Shown here in pieces: positions 25,247 to 34,532 of a stretch of DNA of 42,782 nt (position 1 is the stretch's first letter; the number at the start of each line of letters is the position of its first letter). Origin of the DNA: Pararhodobacter sp. (GTDB taxonomy: Bacteria > Pseudomonadota > Alphaproteobacteria > Rhodobacterales > Rhodobacteraceae); assembly GCA_020832545.1 (NCBI GenBank), contig JAFIEK010000034.1, positions 1-42,782 on the forward strand, written 5' to 3'. Under the pieces are notes generated by a model. It was not told where the DNA came from. It worked only from the letters and a program-made list of their open reading frames with translations, and made no database searches. The position numbers and the translations under genes were made by a program.

Positions 25247-26467
25247 TCACAAGTTCCCCTCGACAAAATCGATCAGCCGCGGCAGGCAAATGCTATGCAG
25301 GTCATAGTTCTCGACGATATGCGCCCGCGCCGCCTCGCGCAGGTGGCGATACATCATCGGCCGTGCCAGGGCGTCGATCAGAACCTCGGCGATCTCACCG
25401 GTATCAAAAAAATCAACCAGCCGCCCGTTCACCCCGTCGGTGATCAGTTCCTCCACCGGCGCAGTGCGAGAACCCACGACCAGCGCACCGGCGCTCATCG
25501 CCTCCAGCATCGACCATGACAGCACGAAAGGCACCGTCAGGTAGCAATGCACCCGTGTGGCCTGCATCAGTGCCACGAACACGGAATAGGGCACGCGGCC
25601 GGTGAAGTGCACGCGCGACAGGTCCAGCCGGTCATGCACCTCGTTCAGAAAGATATCCTTCCATGAACGCCCCCCACCCGGCCGCGCGCCATAGCTGACA
25701 TCGTCGCCGCCAACGATCACCACCTGCGCCTGTGGCCGGGCGCGCAGCACTTCAGGCAGCGCGCGCATGAAGCTGTGATAGCCGCGATAGGGTTCCAGAT
25801 TGCGGTTGACGAAGGTCAGCACCTCATCGCCCGCACGGAGCACCGCGCCCGAGGGCAGCGCCACCTCCGCGCCCGGGTTTGGCACCAGCCGCTCAGTGTC
25901 GATCCCGTCATGCACGATGGTGATCTTGTCGCGAAAGCAGGGCGGGAAGGTATCGGCCTGAAACTCGGTCGGCGACAGCGCGGCATCGGCCTGGGCCATC
26001 ATCAACGCCTGATGGCCCTGCCGGGCGATGACTGAAAAGGCCTTTTCGGGCTCTCCGCTGACAAATTCCGGGTCAAACCCCACATCCAGACCGCGGGTGG
26101 CGTAATAGAGTTCAGAATAGACCGTCAGCCGTGCATCGGGCCAGACTTCCTGCAGAAAAAGGGTTTCGCCCCAGCCGCCATGGCCAAAGATCAGGTCGGG
26201 ATAGAAGCCATGCTTATCGCGCAGCACCAGCGCGGCGCGCGCGGCACGGTGGGCGCGGTTGGTCATCTCGGCATAGGTCGTGGCGAAACGCGCCACCGCT
26301 GGGTCCGGGCGCGGTTCGGGCGCGCGATAGCGAAATGTGGTGATGGGCGAGGGCCGCTCGTTCCCCTCATCGGTCAGTGCCACCACTTCATGCCCGCGCG
26401 CCACCAGCGCCGGGGCCAGATGCAGAAACTGGCCGGGGAAGTTCTGGTGCACCAGAAGGATCTTCAC
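25247..26467 (-). CDS. Glycosyltransferase family 4 protein
   Basis: The 406-residue enzyme has a GT-B fold: an N-terminal acceptor domain beginning [20 protein letters not shown], and a C-terminal nucleotide-sugar domain with VNRNLEPYRGYHSFMRALPE, VVIVGGDDVSYG and LSWSMLEAMSAGALVVGS, where the second Glu of the E-x7-E type pattern falls in PVEELITDG. It probably transfers a sugar to a polysaccharide or lipid in the cytoplasm. The GTG start overlaps the yejF stop (GTGA), so translation is coupled to the peptide importer, an unusual pairing. The 196 bases downstream hold no clear terminator. Confidence 0.88.
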   Translation of the reverse strand: MKILLVHQNFPGQFLHLAPALVARGHEVVALTDEGNERPSPITTFRYRAPEPRPDPAVARFATTYAEMTNRAHRAARAALVLRDKHGFYPDLIFGHGGWGETLFLQEVWPDARLTVYSELYYATRGLDVGFDPEFVSGEPEKAFSVIARQGHQALMMAQADAALSPTEFQADTFPPCFRDKITIVHDGIDTERLVPNPGAEVALPSGAVLRAGDEVLTFVNRNLEPYRGYHSFMRALPEVLRARPQAQVVIVGGDDVSYGARPGGGRSWKDIFLNEVHDRLDLSRVHFTGRVPYSVFVALMQATRVHCYLTVPFVLSWSMLEAMSAGALVVGSRTAPVEELITDGVNGRLVDFFDTGEIAEVLIDALARPMMYRHLREAARAHIVENYDLHSICLPRLIDFVEGNL

Positions 26468-28095
26468 ACGGCGCTCTCCGTTCTGCCGCCGGTTTTCGTC
26501 TTGCCAATGGTGCGCAGATCAAAGGCTGCTGCCATCAGCGCGCGGGTGTATTCGGTCTTTGGCGCGTCAAACACCGCCTTCGACGCCCCGTATTCCACCA
26601 CATCACCTTCTTTCATGACAACCACCTGATGCGCCATAGCGCGCACCACCCGCAGATCGTGGCTGATGAACAGATAGGCCAGCCCGTGCTTGTGTTGAAG
26701 CGCGCGCAACAGATCCACAATCTGCACCTGTACCGTCATGTCCAGCGCAGAGGTGGGTTCATCCAGCACCAGCAGGCTGGGCCGCAGAATCATGGCCCTG
26801 GCGATGGCGATGCGCTGGCGCTGCCCGCCGGAAAACTCATGCGGGTAGCGGTGCATCATGACCGGGTCCAGCCCGACCTCCTCCATAACTTCGGCGACCA
26901 GCGCGCGTTGATCCTTGCCGGTGGGGATGCCGTGAACGCCAAAGCCTTCGGCAATGATCTCCTCGATGGTCATGCGGGGGCTGAGGCTGCCGAACGGGTC
27001 CTGAAAGACGATCTGCATCTCACGCCTGAGAGGTCTGAGCTGTTTTGCCTGCCAGCCCGCGATATCGCGCCCCTTGAACCGGATCACCCCGTCCGAGGTG
27101 ATAAGCCGCATGATCGCCATTGCCAGGGTGCTCTTGCCAGAGCCAGATTCCCCAACGATCCCCAGCGTTTCGCCCGCATGCAGCCGGATCGTGGCCTCGT
27201 TGACCGCCTTGACATGCCCCACCGTGCGCCGCAGAAAGCCGCGATGGATGGGGAACCAGACGCGCAATGCCTCGGTCTCCAGAAGCGGGGCGGCGTTTAT
27301 GGCGACGGGATCTGGCACACCCTGCGGTTCGGCGGCCAGGAGCTTTTGGGTGTAGGGATGGCGCGGATTGGCAAAAACCTCATCCGTCGGCCCCTGTTCG
27401 ACAATCTCGCCCTGCTGCATAACGCAAACCCGGTCCGCCACCCGCCGCACGATCCCCAGATCATGGGTGATGAACAGCATCGCCATGCCTTCTTCGCGCT
27501 TGAGACCGGCGAGCAATTCCAGAATCTGCGCCTGAATGGTGACATCCAGCGCCGTCGTCGGCTCATCCGCCACCAGCAGTTTGGGGCCGTTGGCCAGCGC
27601 CATGGCGATCATCACGCGCTGCCGCTGCCCGCCTGAAAGCTGGTGAGGATAGGCGTTGAGGCGGCTTTCAGCCTCGCGGATACCGACCTTGTGCAACAAC
27701 TCCAGCACACGCGCCCGCGCGGGTGCGCCACTCAGGCCCTGATGCAGCGTCAGGGCCTCGGTGACTTGCTTTTCCACCGTATGCAGCGGGTTCAGACTGG
27801 TCATCGGCTCCTGAAAGATGAAGCTGATGTCGTTGCCGCGCACCCGGCGCAATTCGGTATCGCGCGCGCCGATCATCTGCGCGCCCTCAAAGGTGACCGA
27901 CCCCTCAATATCCGCCGAATCGGGCAGCAACCCCACCGTAGACAGCGCCGTAACCGACTTGCCCGAACCGGATTCGCCGACCAGCGCCACGGTTTCCCCC
28001 GCCGCCACTGAAAACGAGACGTTGCGCACAGCCTGAATCACCCGGCCGTCCTGCCGAAAGCTGACAGACAGGTTGGAAACATCCAGCAGGGTCAT
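26464..28095 (-). CDS. yejF: YejF-like fused ATPase of a peptide ABC importer
   Basis: This 543-residue protein contains two complete nucleotide-binding domains in one chain. The first has Walker A GESGSGKS near residue 38, signature LSGGQRQR and Walker [13 protein letters not shown]; the second has GESGSGKS near 317, signature FSGGQRQR and Walker [13 protein letters not shown]. It powers the YejBE permease. In enterobacteria Yej imports peptide-like compounds such as microcin C. It overlaps yejE by four bases (ATGA) at its start and the glycosyltransferase by four at its end. Confidence 0.93.
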   Translation of the reverse strand: MTLLDVSNLSVSFRQDGRVIQAVRNVSFSVAAGETVALVGESGSGKSVTALSTVGLLPDSADIEGSVTFEGAQMIGARDTELRRVRGNDISFIFQEPMTSLNPLHTVEKQVTEALTLHQGLSGAPARARVLELLHKVGIREAESRLNAYPHQLSGGQRQRVMIAMALANGPKLLVADEPTTALDVTIQAQILELLAGLKREEGMAMLFITHDLGIVRRVADRVCVMQQGEIVEQGPTDEVFANPRHPYTQKLLAAEPQGVPDPVAINAAPLLETEALRVWFPIHRGFLRRTVGHVKAVNEATIRLHAGETLGIVGESGSGKSTLAMAIMRLITSDGVIRFKGRDIAGWQAKQLRPLRREMQIVFQDPFGSLSPRMTIEEIIAEGFGVHGIPTGKDQRALVAEVMEEVGLDPVMMHRYPHEFSGGQRQRIAIARAMILRPSLLVLDEPTSALDMTVQVQIVDLLRALQHKHGLAYLFISHDLRVVRAMAHQVVVMKEGDVVEYGASKAVFDAPKTEYTRALMAAAFDLRTIGKTKTGGRTESAV

Positions 28096-29204
28096 CGAAA
28101 GGTCTTTCGCGGGTCAAAGGCGTCGCGCACACCCTCGAAGATGAACACCAGCAGACTGAGCATGATGGCGAAGGTGAAAAAGGCACTGAACCCCAGCCAG
28201 GTGGCCTGCAGATGGGTCTTGGCCTGCAAGGTCAGTTCACCCAACGAGGGTGCCGACGAAGGCAGGCCAAAGCCCAGAAAATCCAGCGTGGCAAGCCCGG
28301 CAATGGCACCGGTGACGATGAAGGGCAACAGCGTGATGGTGGCCACCATGGCGTTGGGCAACACATGGCGGAACATGATACGTGCGTTGGACACACCCAG
28401 CGCCCGCGCGGCGCGGACATATTCGAAATTGCGCGCGCGCAGGAACTCGGCGCGCACCACGCCGACAAGGGCGGTCCAACTGAACAGAACCATCAGAAAG
28501 ACCAGTAGCCAGAAGTTCATCGGAATGATCGCAGCCACGATGATGATGACATAGAGCGACGGTATCGAGCCCCATAGTTCGATCATACGCTGGAAAAACA
28601 GATCGATCAGCCCGCCGAAGAACCCCTGAACCGCGCCTGCGGCAATGCCAATCAGTGACGAGATGGCCACGACCACAAGTGCAAAACTCACCGACAACCG
28701 AAAGCCGTAAATAACACGCGCCAACACGTCTCGCGCGGTGTCATCGGTGCCCAGCAGGTGGCGGCTGTCGGGGGCCGAGGGGGCAGGGCCGCCAAGATCG
28801 TTAACTGTGTTGTAGCTGTAGGGGATGGGCGGCCAGATCATCCAGCCCTGCACGATGGGCTCGCCTTCGACAGTGCCCTGCGCCTGAGCCTCGGCCATCG
28901 CCTCATCGGGATCGTCCAGACACAATTCAGCGCCACCGGTAAAAATCAGACAGCGCACCTCATCCGCGCGGTAAACAGCCTGTGTGCGGAACTCGCCGCC
29001 GAATTCTGTCTCGGGGTAGAAGGCGAAGGTGGGGAAGTAATAAGCCCCCTGATACTGGATCAGGACGGGGCGGTCATTGGCGATGAACTCGGCAAAGAGC
29101 GACAGGCAATAGAGCACTGCGAAGATGATCAGCGACCAGAAGGCGCGACGGTTCGCACGGAAATTGCGCCAGCGACGTTGGTTGAGCGGGGAAAGCCGGC
29201 TCAT
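28092..29204 (-). CDS. yejE: YejE-like permease of a peptide ABC importer
   Basis: The 370-residue inner-membrane permease has an N-terminal helix after LNQRRWRNFRANRRAFWSL, a long periplasmic segment (residues about 45-140) typical of YejE, and a core of five helices with the ATPase-contact loop EFLRARNFEYVRAARALGVS. It ends [13 protein letters not shown], a conserved YejE tail. The ATG is preceded by GGAGGG and overlaps the stop of a candidate 35-codon small frame. Confidence 0.93.
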   Translation of the reverse strand: MSRLSPLNQRRWRNFRANRRAFWSLIIFAVLYCLSLFAEFIANDRPVLIQYQGAYYFPTFAFYPETEFGGEFRTQAVYRADEVRCLIFTGGAELCLDDPDEAMAEAQAQGTVEGEPIVQGWMIWPPIPYSYNTVNDLGGPAPSAPDSRHLLGTDDTARDVLARVIYGFRLSVSFALVVVAISSLIGIAAGAVQGFFGGLIDLFFQRMIELWGSIPSLYVIIIVAAIIPMNFWLLVFLMVLFSWTALVGVVRAEFLRARNFEYVRAARALGVSNARIMFRHVLPNAMVATITLLPFIVTGAIAGLATLDFLGFGLPSSAPSLGELTLQAKTHLQATWLGFSAFFTFAIMLSLLVFIFEGVRDAFDPRKTFR

Positions 29205-29308
29205 ACCACCCTCCCCGCATTTCCCGGGCGTGGTGCAACAAACGCAAGGGGCGCAAAAAGAAGCGCTTCAAAGCGCCTTGTGCGCAAGGTGACATGCATC
29301 GCCTTCAT
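29201..29308 (-). CDS. Candidate 35-residue small protein between yejB and yejE
   Basis: The frame begins 2 bases after the yejB stop with a strong GGGAGGG ribosome site, and its TGA stop overlaps the yejE ATG. This exact fit suggests a translated link in the operon. The peptide starts MKAMHVTLRTRRFEALLFAP and continues LAFVAPRPGNAGRVV: a basic head and a short hydrophobic stretch. The RNA also contains a hairpin (29261-29279) followed on the minus strand by CTTTTT, like a terminator or attenuator. I recognise no family. Chance frames of this length are common in high-GC DNA, so confidence is moderate. Confidence 0.5.
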   Translation of the reverse strand: MKAMHVTLRTRRFEALLFAPLAFVAPRPGNAGRVV

Positions 29309-29310
29309 GC

Positions 29311-30399
29311 CTAACCCTCCCGCGTCTCAAAATCGATGCGCGGGTCAATCCAGACATACATCAGGTCCGAGATGATCCCCACGATCAGCCCCAGCAGCGT
29401 GAAGATGAAAAGCGTGCCAAAGATCACCGGGTAGTCCCGCGCCACAGCCGCTTCAAAGAACAGCCGCCCCAACCCATCCAGCGAGAAGATCGTCTCGATG
29501 ATCAGCGAGCCACCAAAGAACGCGCCGATGAACACCGCCGGAAAGCCCGCGACCACGATCAGCATCGCATTGCGGAACACATGCCCGTAAAGCACCTTCC
29601 GCTCCATCAGCCCCTTGGCCCGCGCCGTCATCACGTATTGCTTGCGCAATTCATCGAGAAAACTGTTCTTGGTCAACAGTGTGAGCGTGGCAAAGCTGGA
29701 AATCGTCAGCGCAGTCACCGGCAGGGCAATGTGCCAGAAGTAGTCAAGGATCTTGCCCCAGACCGACAGCTGCTCCCATACCTCGGTTTCCGATGTCAGC
29801 CCCCGCGCCGGGAAAATCTGCCAGTAGGACCCACCCGCGAACAGCACCAGAAGCAAGATGGCGAACAGGAACCCCGGGATCGCGTAACCCACGATGATCA
29901 CGCCCGAGGTCCAGGTATCGAACGGCGCACCGTCGCGCACTGCCTTGCGAATGCCCAGCGGGATCGAGATGACATAGGCAATCAGCGTTGACCAGAGCCC
30001 CAGTGAGATCGACACCGGCATCTTCTCGATCACCAGATCGATCACCGAGATCGAACGGAAGTAGCTGGTTCCGAAATCAAACCGCATATAGTTCCAAAGC
30101 ATGTTGAAGAAACGCTCAACCGGCGGCTTGTCAAAGCCGAACTCGCGCTCAAGCTGGGCGATGAACTCTGGCGGCAATCCGCGTGCGCCGATATAGCGAT
30201 CATCCCCACCACCGCTGCGGGCGACATCGTCGCCGCCGCCCGCAAACCCGCCGAACACATCACCCTGCCCCTCCATCTGGGCAATGATCTGTTCAATGGG
30301 GCCGCCAGGCACAAACTGAACCAGCGTGAAATTGATAATCATCACGCCCAGCAGTGTGGGGATCACCAGAAGCAGTCTGCGAAGGATATAGGCGGTCAT
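29311..30399 (-). CDS. yejB: YejB-like permease of a peptide ABC importer
   Basis: The 362-residue permease starts [20 protein letters not shown], the usual first helix of oligopeptide permeases, with [14 protein letters not shown] after it. A Gly/Asp-rich insert at about residues 48-72 is low-complexity and sits in the periplasmic part; YejB proteins often vary here. The ATPase-contact loop [17 protein letters not shown] and [12 protein letters not shown] are typical. It is 6 bases downstream of yejA. Confidence 0.93.
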   Translation of the reverse strand: MTAYILRRLLLVIPTLLGVMIINFTLVQFVPGGPIEQIIAQMEGQGDVFGGFAGGGDDVARSGGGDDRYIGARGLPPEFIAQLEREFGFDKPPVERFFNMLWNYMRFDFGTSYFRSISVIDLVIEKMPVSISLGLWSTLIAYVISIPLGIRKAVRDGAPFDTWTSGVIIVGYAIPGFLFAILLLVLFAGGSYWQIFPARGLTSETEVWEQLSVWGKILDYFWHIALPVTALTISSFATLTLLTKNSFLDELRKQYVMTARAKGLMERKVLYGHVFRNAMLIVVAGFPAVFIGAFFGGSLIIETIFSLDGLGRLFFEAAVARDYPVIFGTLFIFTLLGLIVGIISDLMYVWIDPRIDFETREG

Positions 30400-30405
30400 C
30401 GGGCC

Positions 30406-32343
30406 TTACCGCAACGCCCCGGCCGCGCGCAATGCGGCCGCTGCCTCGGCATCATACCACCAGAAATCCAGGACCCCTTCGGAATAGAGAGGCAGCTCTT
30501 CGGGGTGACGATACATGTTCCAATAGGCCACCCAGCTGTCGGGGTTGTACCAGACAGGGATCATGAACCTCTCCCAGCGCAGCGCACGGTCCAGCACGCG
30601 CAGCGCGACATCGCGTTCTTCCGGTGTGGGAGCGTTCAACGACAGGTCAATCACGGCATCCACCAGCGGGCTGCGCAGCCCGGCGGGGTTGAACACATCA
30701 TCGGCAGCCTCGGACCCGAACCGCTGGTGCAGTCCGGTGCCGGTGTCCATGAACGCCAGATACTGATCAAACACGATGTCATAGTCGCGATCGCGCGAGC
30801 GGGCGGTGTATTGTGCCGGGTCAATCTTCTGAGCGCGCGCCTGCACACCCATCGCCTGAAGGTTCTGCACAAAGGTCTCGATCACCGATTCCAGCGTGGC
30901 CGAGGACGAGCTGGCGAACGGCATTTCGATCCGCAGCACCTGGCCCTGTTCATTGCGCCGCACGCCGTCTGTTCCAACAACCCAGCCGGCCTCTTCCAGA
31001 AGTGCATTGGCGCGGCGCAGGTTGCGCCGGTCCTGCAACCGGTCGGCAGACGAGGTATGCGCAATCACCACCGGCTCGCTCAGCATCTCGGGTGGCACCA
31101 GATCGCCCAGTGCCTCAAGAAGTGCCAGTTCCTCGCCCTCGGGCACGCCCTGCGCTTCCAGCCGCGTGCCCTGACTGAAGGATTGCCGCTGACTCATCAG
31201 CCCGTACTGCAACTGCTGGTTGGTCCATTCAAAATTGTAGGCCAGCGACAGAGCCTCGCGCACCCGGCGGTCCTGAAGCTGCGGGCGGTCAAGGTTGAAG
31301 ACAAATCCGGTGGGCGTGGGCGGCGTGCCATCCGGGATTTCGTCACGGATCACATGGCCCCGGCTGACAGCTGGAAAATCATACCCCACCGCCCATTGCC
31401 GTGAATTCCCCTCTTGGCGGAAGGTGTATTCGCCGGTCTTGAACGCCTCGAACGCTGCCGAGTCATCGGCGAAATATTCCACCCGGATCACATCAAAATT
31501 ATGCCGCCCCACATTGTTGGGCAGATCCCAGCCCCAGTAATCAGGATTGCGGCGATAGGTAATGCGGCGATTGATCTCATAGCCCGCCAGCATGTACGGC
31601 CCCGAGCCGGGCGAGGTTTCCAGGCGGCTCTCGTCCAGCCGCGCGCCTGTTTCCTCATACCAGGCCTGTGAGAACACCGGCTGCGAGCCGACCTGATCAA
31701 TCAGGCTGCGCCGCGAAATACCGGGGCGGAATTCAAAGCGCACGGTATGGTCGTCGATCGCCTCAACCCCAAGAACCCGAAAGGACACGCCTTGCGAATA
31801 CGACGGCAGCGCCTGTTCCATCATCAGTTCGTGACTGAAAACCACGTCATGCGCTGTAAGCGGTGTGCCATCGGAAAACTGCGCTTCAGGGCGCATGTGA
31901 AAGATCACCCAGTCCTTTGATGGCGGATATTCGATGCTGTGGGCCAGAAGGCCGTAATATTCGCCATAGACGTCAGCAGGGACGGCGTCACCAAAAGGGG
32001 CCGAGGTTTCCAGCAGGCTTTCATACATCGATGTCGAGAAACGCCCGGCCCGGCCCCGGCGGCTGTAGGGGTTCATCGAATCAAAGGTGCCCGGTGCCCA
32101 CATCGAAATCTCGCCGCCGCGCGGAGCGTCCGGGTTCACATAGCTGAACCGCTCGAAATCAGCCGGATAGCTGAGATCGCCGTAGAAGGAATAGCCATGC
32201 GCGACAATCGTTTCCTCGTCCGCATCCTGCCCCCATGCCTGCTGTGCGACGGCCATGCCCGCCAGGGCCAGAACCATACCCGCCGCGATTGTGCGCAGTA
32301 GGGGGGCGCGGGTTTGGACACGGGCAGCGGTGGGGCGATTCAT
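30406..32343 (-). CDS. yejA: YejA-like periplasmic peptide-binding protein (SBP family 5)
   Basis: The 645-residue product has a signal peptide (hydrophobic core about residues 19-33, cleavage near AQQAWG-QDADEE). It then follows the family 5 solute-binding layout with the YejA-type features YGDLSYPADFERFSYVNPDA, FDSMNPYSRRGRAG and WNMYRHPEELPLYSEGVLDF. It captures peptides or peptide-like compounds for YejBEF. A CAGGAGAAA ribosome site precedes the ATG. It is the first gene of the operon; the upstream 188 bases include the terminator of the cytochrome gene. Confidence 0.93.
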   Translation of the reverse strand: MNRPTAARVQTRAPLLRTIAAGMVLALAGMAVAQQAWGQDADEETIVAHGYSFYGDLSYPADFERFSYVNPDAPRGGEISMWAPGTFDSMNPYSRRGRAGRFSTSMYESLLETSAPFGDAVPADVYGEYYGLLAHSIEYPPSKDWVIFHMRPEAQFSDGTPLTAHDVVFSHELMMEQALPSYSQGVSFRVLGVEAIDDHTVRFEFRPGISRRSLIDQVGSQPVFSQAWYEETGARLDESRLETSPGSGPYMLAGYEINRRITYRRNPDYWGWDLPNNVGRHNFDVIRVEYFADDSAAFEAFKTGEYTFRQEGNSRQWAVGYDFPAVSRGHVIRDEIPDGTPPTPTGFVFNLDRPQLQDRRVREALSLAYNFEWTNQQLQYGLMSQRQSFSQGTRLEAQGVPEGEELALLEALGDLVPPEMLSEPVVIAHTSSADRLQDRRNLRRANALLEEAGWVVGTDGVRRNEQGQVLRIEMPFASSSSATLESVIETFVQNLQAMGVQARAQKIDPAQYTARSRDRDYDIVFDQYLAFMDTGTGLHQRFGSEAADDVFNPAGLRSPLVDAVIDLSLNAPTPEERDVALRVLDRALRWERFMIPVWYNPDSWVAYWNMYRHPEELPLYSEGVLDFWWYDAEAAAALRAAGALR

Positions 32344-32477
32344 ACGTTTCTCCTGATACCGGGCTGGTCTGACTGAACAGATAGCGCGGTGCCAGCTAAA
32401 TCCAGCCAGACCCGCGGTTCAAGTGGCGATTGCGTGAGGATAGCAGATTCCACGCATCTTGCGGGGCATTCAAAGCA

Positions 32478-32504
32478 AAAGGCCGCCAAGAACCGGCGGC
32501 CTTT
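32478..32504 (-). terminator. Intrinsic terminator after the cytochrome c gene
   Basis: A 10-base stem (AAAGGCCGCC / GGCGGCCTTT) with a seven-base loop is followed on the minus strand by CCTTTTGCTTT. It lies 28 bases past the stop of the membrane cytochrome c gene and separates it from yejA. Confidence 0.85.
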
Positions 32505-32531
32505 GCATTCATTCAGCAAACGCTGTCGCGC

Positions 32532-33044
32532 TCAGCTGCCGTGGGTTTCCATATAGGCGATCAGGTTCAGACGGTCCTGAAGATTGCGCATGCCAGCATA
32601 GCCCATGGTGGTGCCGGGGGCAGTGGCGCGCGGGTTTTCGATAAAGGTATTCAGTACCTCGACTGTCCAGATTTCGCCCAGTTGCTCCAACGCACCGGAA
32701 TAGTTGAACCCGGCGATGGCGTCGATTTCGCGCCCGACAATGCCGTAGAGCGAGGGGCCCGTGCCGTGACGGCCTTCTTCCAGTGCGTGGCAGGCACGAC
32801 AGTTACGCCACAATCCTTCACCCGCTGAGGCATCGGCTTCGGCAAAAAGTGCCATGACATCGACTTCTTCGGCCGGGCCCGCGTCAACCTCGTCTTCCTC
32901 TTCACCAAGGTCGATCACATAGGCCTGCGGCGCCGGGCCATAGGGCATGTAAATTTCATCGGCCACCCATTTCCCAACGAGGAAAAAAAGGAGTGCCATG
33001 CAGATCCCAGCCACGGCTTTGGTGATAACCATTGTGTCGAACAT
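32532..33044 (-). CDS. Membrane-anchored cytochrome c (CycM/c552-like)
   Basis: The 170-residue protein keeps an uncleaved N-terminal helix (about residues 8-28) as membrane anchor, then an acidic linker (about 46-70, rich in Glu and Asp), then a class I cytochrome c domain. Haem binds at CRACH (Cys82, Cys85, His86) and Met147 in PGTTMGYAGM is the likely sixth ligand. Such proteins carry electrons between the bc1 complex and cbb3 or aa3 oxidases in Rhodobacter and Paracoccus. It is divergent from pheA and has its own terminator. Confidence 0.92.
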   Translation of the reverse strand: MFDTMVITKAVAGICMALLFFLVGKWVADEIYMPYGPAPQAYVIDLGEEEDEVDAGPAEEVDVMALFAEADASAGEGLWRNCRACHALEEGRHGTGPSLYGIVGREIDAIAGFNYSGALEQLGEIWTVEVLNTFIENPRATAPGTTMGYAGMRNLQDRLNLIAYMETHGS

Positions 33045-33169
33045 GTCGCGTCCCGTTGATGCCTAACCTGTTTGGGGGCTATCTACCCGCTTCCCCTCGG
33101 CGAATTCAAGCGATACTTAGCGCGACGAATTGACCAGATCCCCGATTTTGCCCACCAGACGAGGAAAAC

Positions 33170-34003
33170 ATGACCGCACGCATCGCCTTTCAGGGAGAGC
33201 CGGGGGCATATTCGCACCAGGCCTGCGTCAATGCCCACCCGCAGCTGGAGGCTCTTCCCTGCCGCACATTCGAGGATGTCATCGCCGCCGTGCATGAGGG
33301 TGTGGCCGAACTGGCGATGCTGCCGGTCGAGAACACCACCTTTGGCCGCGTGCCCGACAACCACAATCTTTTGCCGCAATCGGGGCTGCATATTATCGAT
33401 GAAGCCTTCGTGCGGGTGCATATCAACCTTCTGGGCGTGCGCGGTGCGAAACTTGGCAACGTTGTCTCGGCCATGAGCCACCCGGTACTGCTGGGCCAGT
33501 GCCGCGAATTCCTCAAGCTGCACGGCATTCAGCGCGTGACCGGGGCCGATACCGCTGGTTCGGCGCGCCATGTGGCGGAACTGGGGGATACGAAACTGGC
33601 GGCGCTGGCGGGCGATCTGGCGGGCGAGATCTATGGGCTGGACGTGCTGGCCCGCCATATCGAGGATCAGGGCAACAACACCACGCGCTTTCTGGTCATG
33701 GGGCTGGAACCGGATTTCACGCGCCGCGGCGACCATGGCATGATCACCACCTTTGTCTTTCAGGTGCGCAACATTCCGGCGGCGCTTTACAAGGCGATGG
33801 GCGGGTTTGCCACGAATGGTGTGAACATGACCAAGCTGGAAAGCTACATGGTCGGCGGCTCGTTCACTGCCACACAGTTCTATGCCGATATCGAGGGGCA
33901 CCCGGACGACCCCAATGTGCGGTTGGCGCTGGATGAGCTGCGCTATTTCACCACGATGCTGAAAATCCTCGGCACCTATCCGGCCGACGCTGCGCGCCGG
34001 TGA
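33170..34003 (+). CDS. pheA: Prephenate dehydratase
   Basis: This cytoplasmic enzyme turns prephenate into phenylpyruvate in phenylalanine synthesis. The 277-residue product has the opening RIAFQGEPGAYSHQA, VENTTFGRV, the catalytic loop QGNNTTRFLVMG (Thr-Arg-Phe, about residue 182), and a C-terminal ACT domain with NIPAALYKAMGGFATNGVNM and KLESYMVGG for feedback by phenylalanine. There is no chorismate mutase domain. GAGGAAAA lies before the ATG. The stop codon sits in the loop of a perfect 7-base hairpin (33994-34011). Confidence 0.95.
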   Translation: MTARIAFQGEPGAYSHQACVNAHPQLEALPCRTFEDVIAAVHEGVAELAMLPVENTTFGRVPDNHNLLPQSGLHIIDEAFVRVHINLLGVRGAKLGNVVSAMSHPVLLGQCREFLKLHGIQRVTGADTAGSARHVAELGDTKLAALAGDLAGEIYGLDVLARHIEDQGNNTTRFLVMGLEPDFTRRGDHGMITTFVFQVRNIPAALYKAMGGFATNGVNMTKLESYMVGGSFTATQFYADIEGHPDDPNVRLALDELRYFTTMLKILGTYPADAARR

Positions 34004-34030
34004 ACCGGCGCCAGCCGGACTGGTGTGCGC

Positions 34031-34465
34031 TTAGCCCGGCTTGCCCAGCGCCGTCATGGCCCGTACGAGGCGCTGCTCAATCTTGCCCTTCGCAAGGCGC
34101 AATGTCTGCAGCCCGACCCGCGCAGCCAGGGTGCGGGGGGTCAGCGTGGCCTCGGAGGTGACCTTGCAGCCCTCATCGGGCATGTCAGCAAAGCTGAAGA
34201 CCATATCGACATCGACCATGTCGGACGTGGCGGCCAAACGTATCGTATCAGCGGCGATACGTTCGGCCAGCGTCACGCTCACCGGGCGCTCCTTGCCGCC
34301 GACACTGACAACCATATGCCAGACAGACCCCACATCCCCTGCGCCCTCGCGGCGCAGTTGCGTCCCAACACTGCCCAGAACCGCATCCACCCTTGCCGGG
34401 TCGGAGAAACTGGCGAAAACCTTGCCTCGGGGGCGTTTGAAGTCCTTGGTCGCGTCGATCTTCAT
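34031..34465 (-). CDS. SRPBCC (START-like) family protein
   Basis: The 144-residue protein fits the SRPBCC helix-grip fold that binds hydrophobic ligands: it opens MKIDATKDFKRPRGKVFASF with DPARVDAVLG, then a beta sheet, and closes with a long C-terminal helix from TLAARVGLQTLRLAKGKIEQ. The ligand is not evident. It is convergent with pheA (27-base gap) and 67 bases downstream of nudC. A GGAAAGGA ribosome site supports the ATG at 34465. Confidence 0.75.
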   Translation of the reverse strand: MKIDATKDFKRPRGKVFASFSDPARVDAVLGSVGTQLRREGAGDVGSVWHMVVSVGGKERPVSVTLAERIAADTIRLAATSDMVDVDMVFSFADMPDEGCKVTSEATLTPRTLAARVGLQTLRLAKGKIEQRLVRAMTALGKPG

Positions 34466-34532
34466 GCTGGGGTCCTTTCCAACAGCCGTTCAATCATCGT
34501 AGCGGGCCAGTCGTACAAGACCGTGCCCGGCA

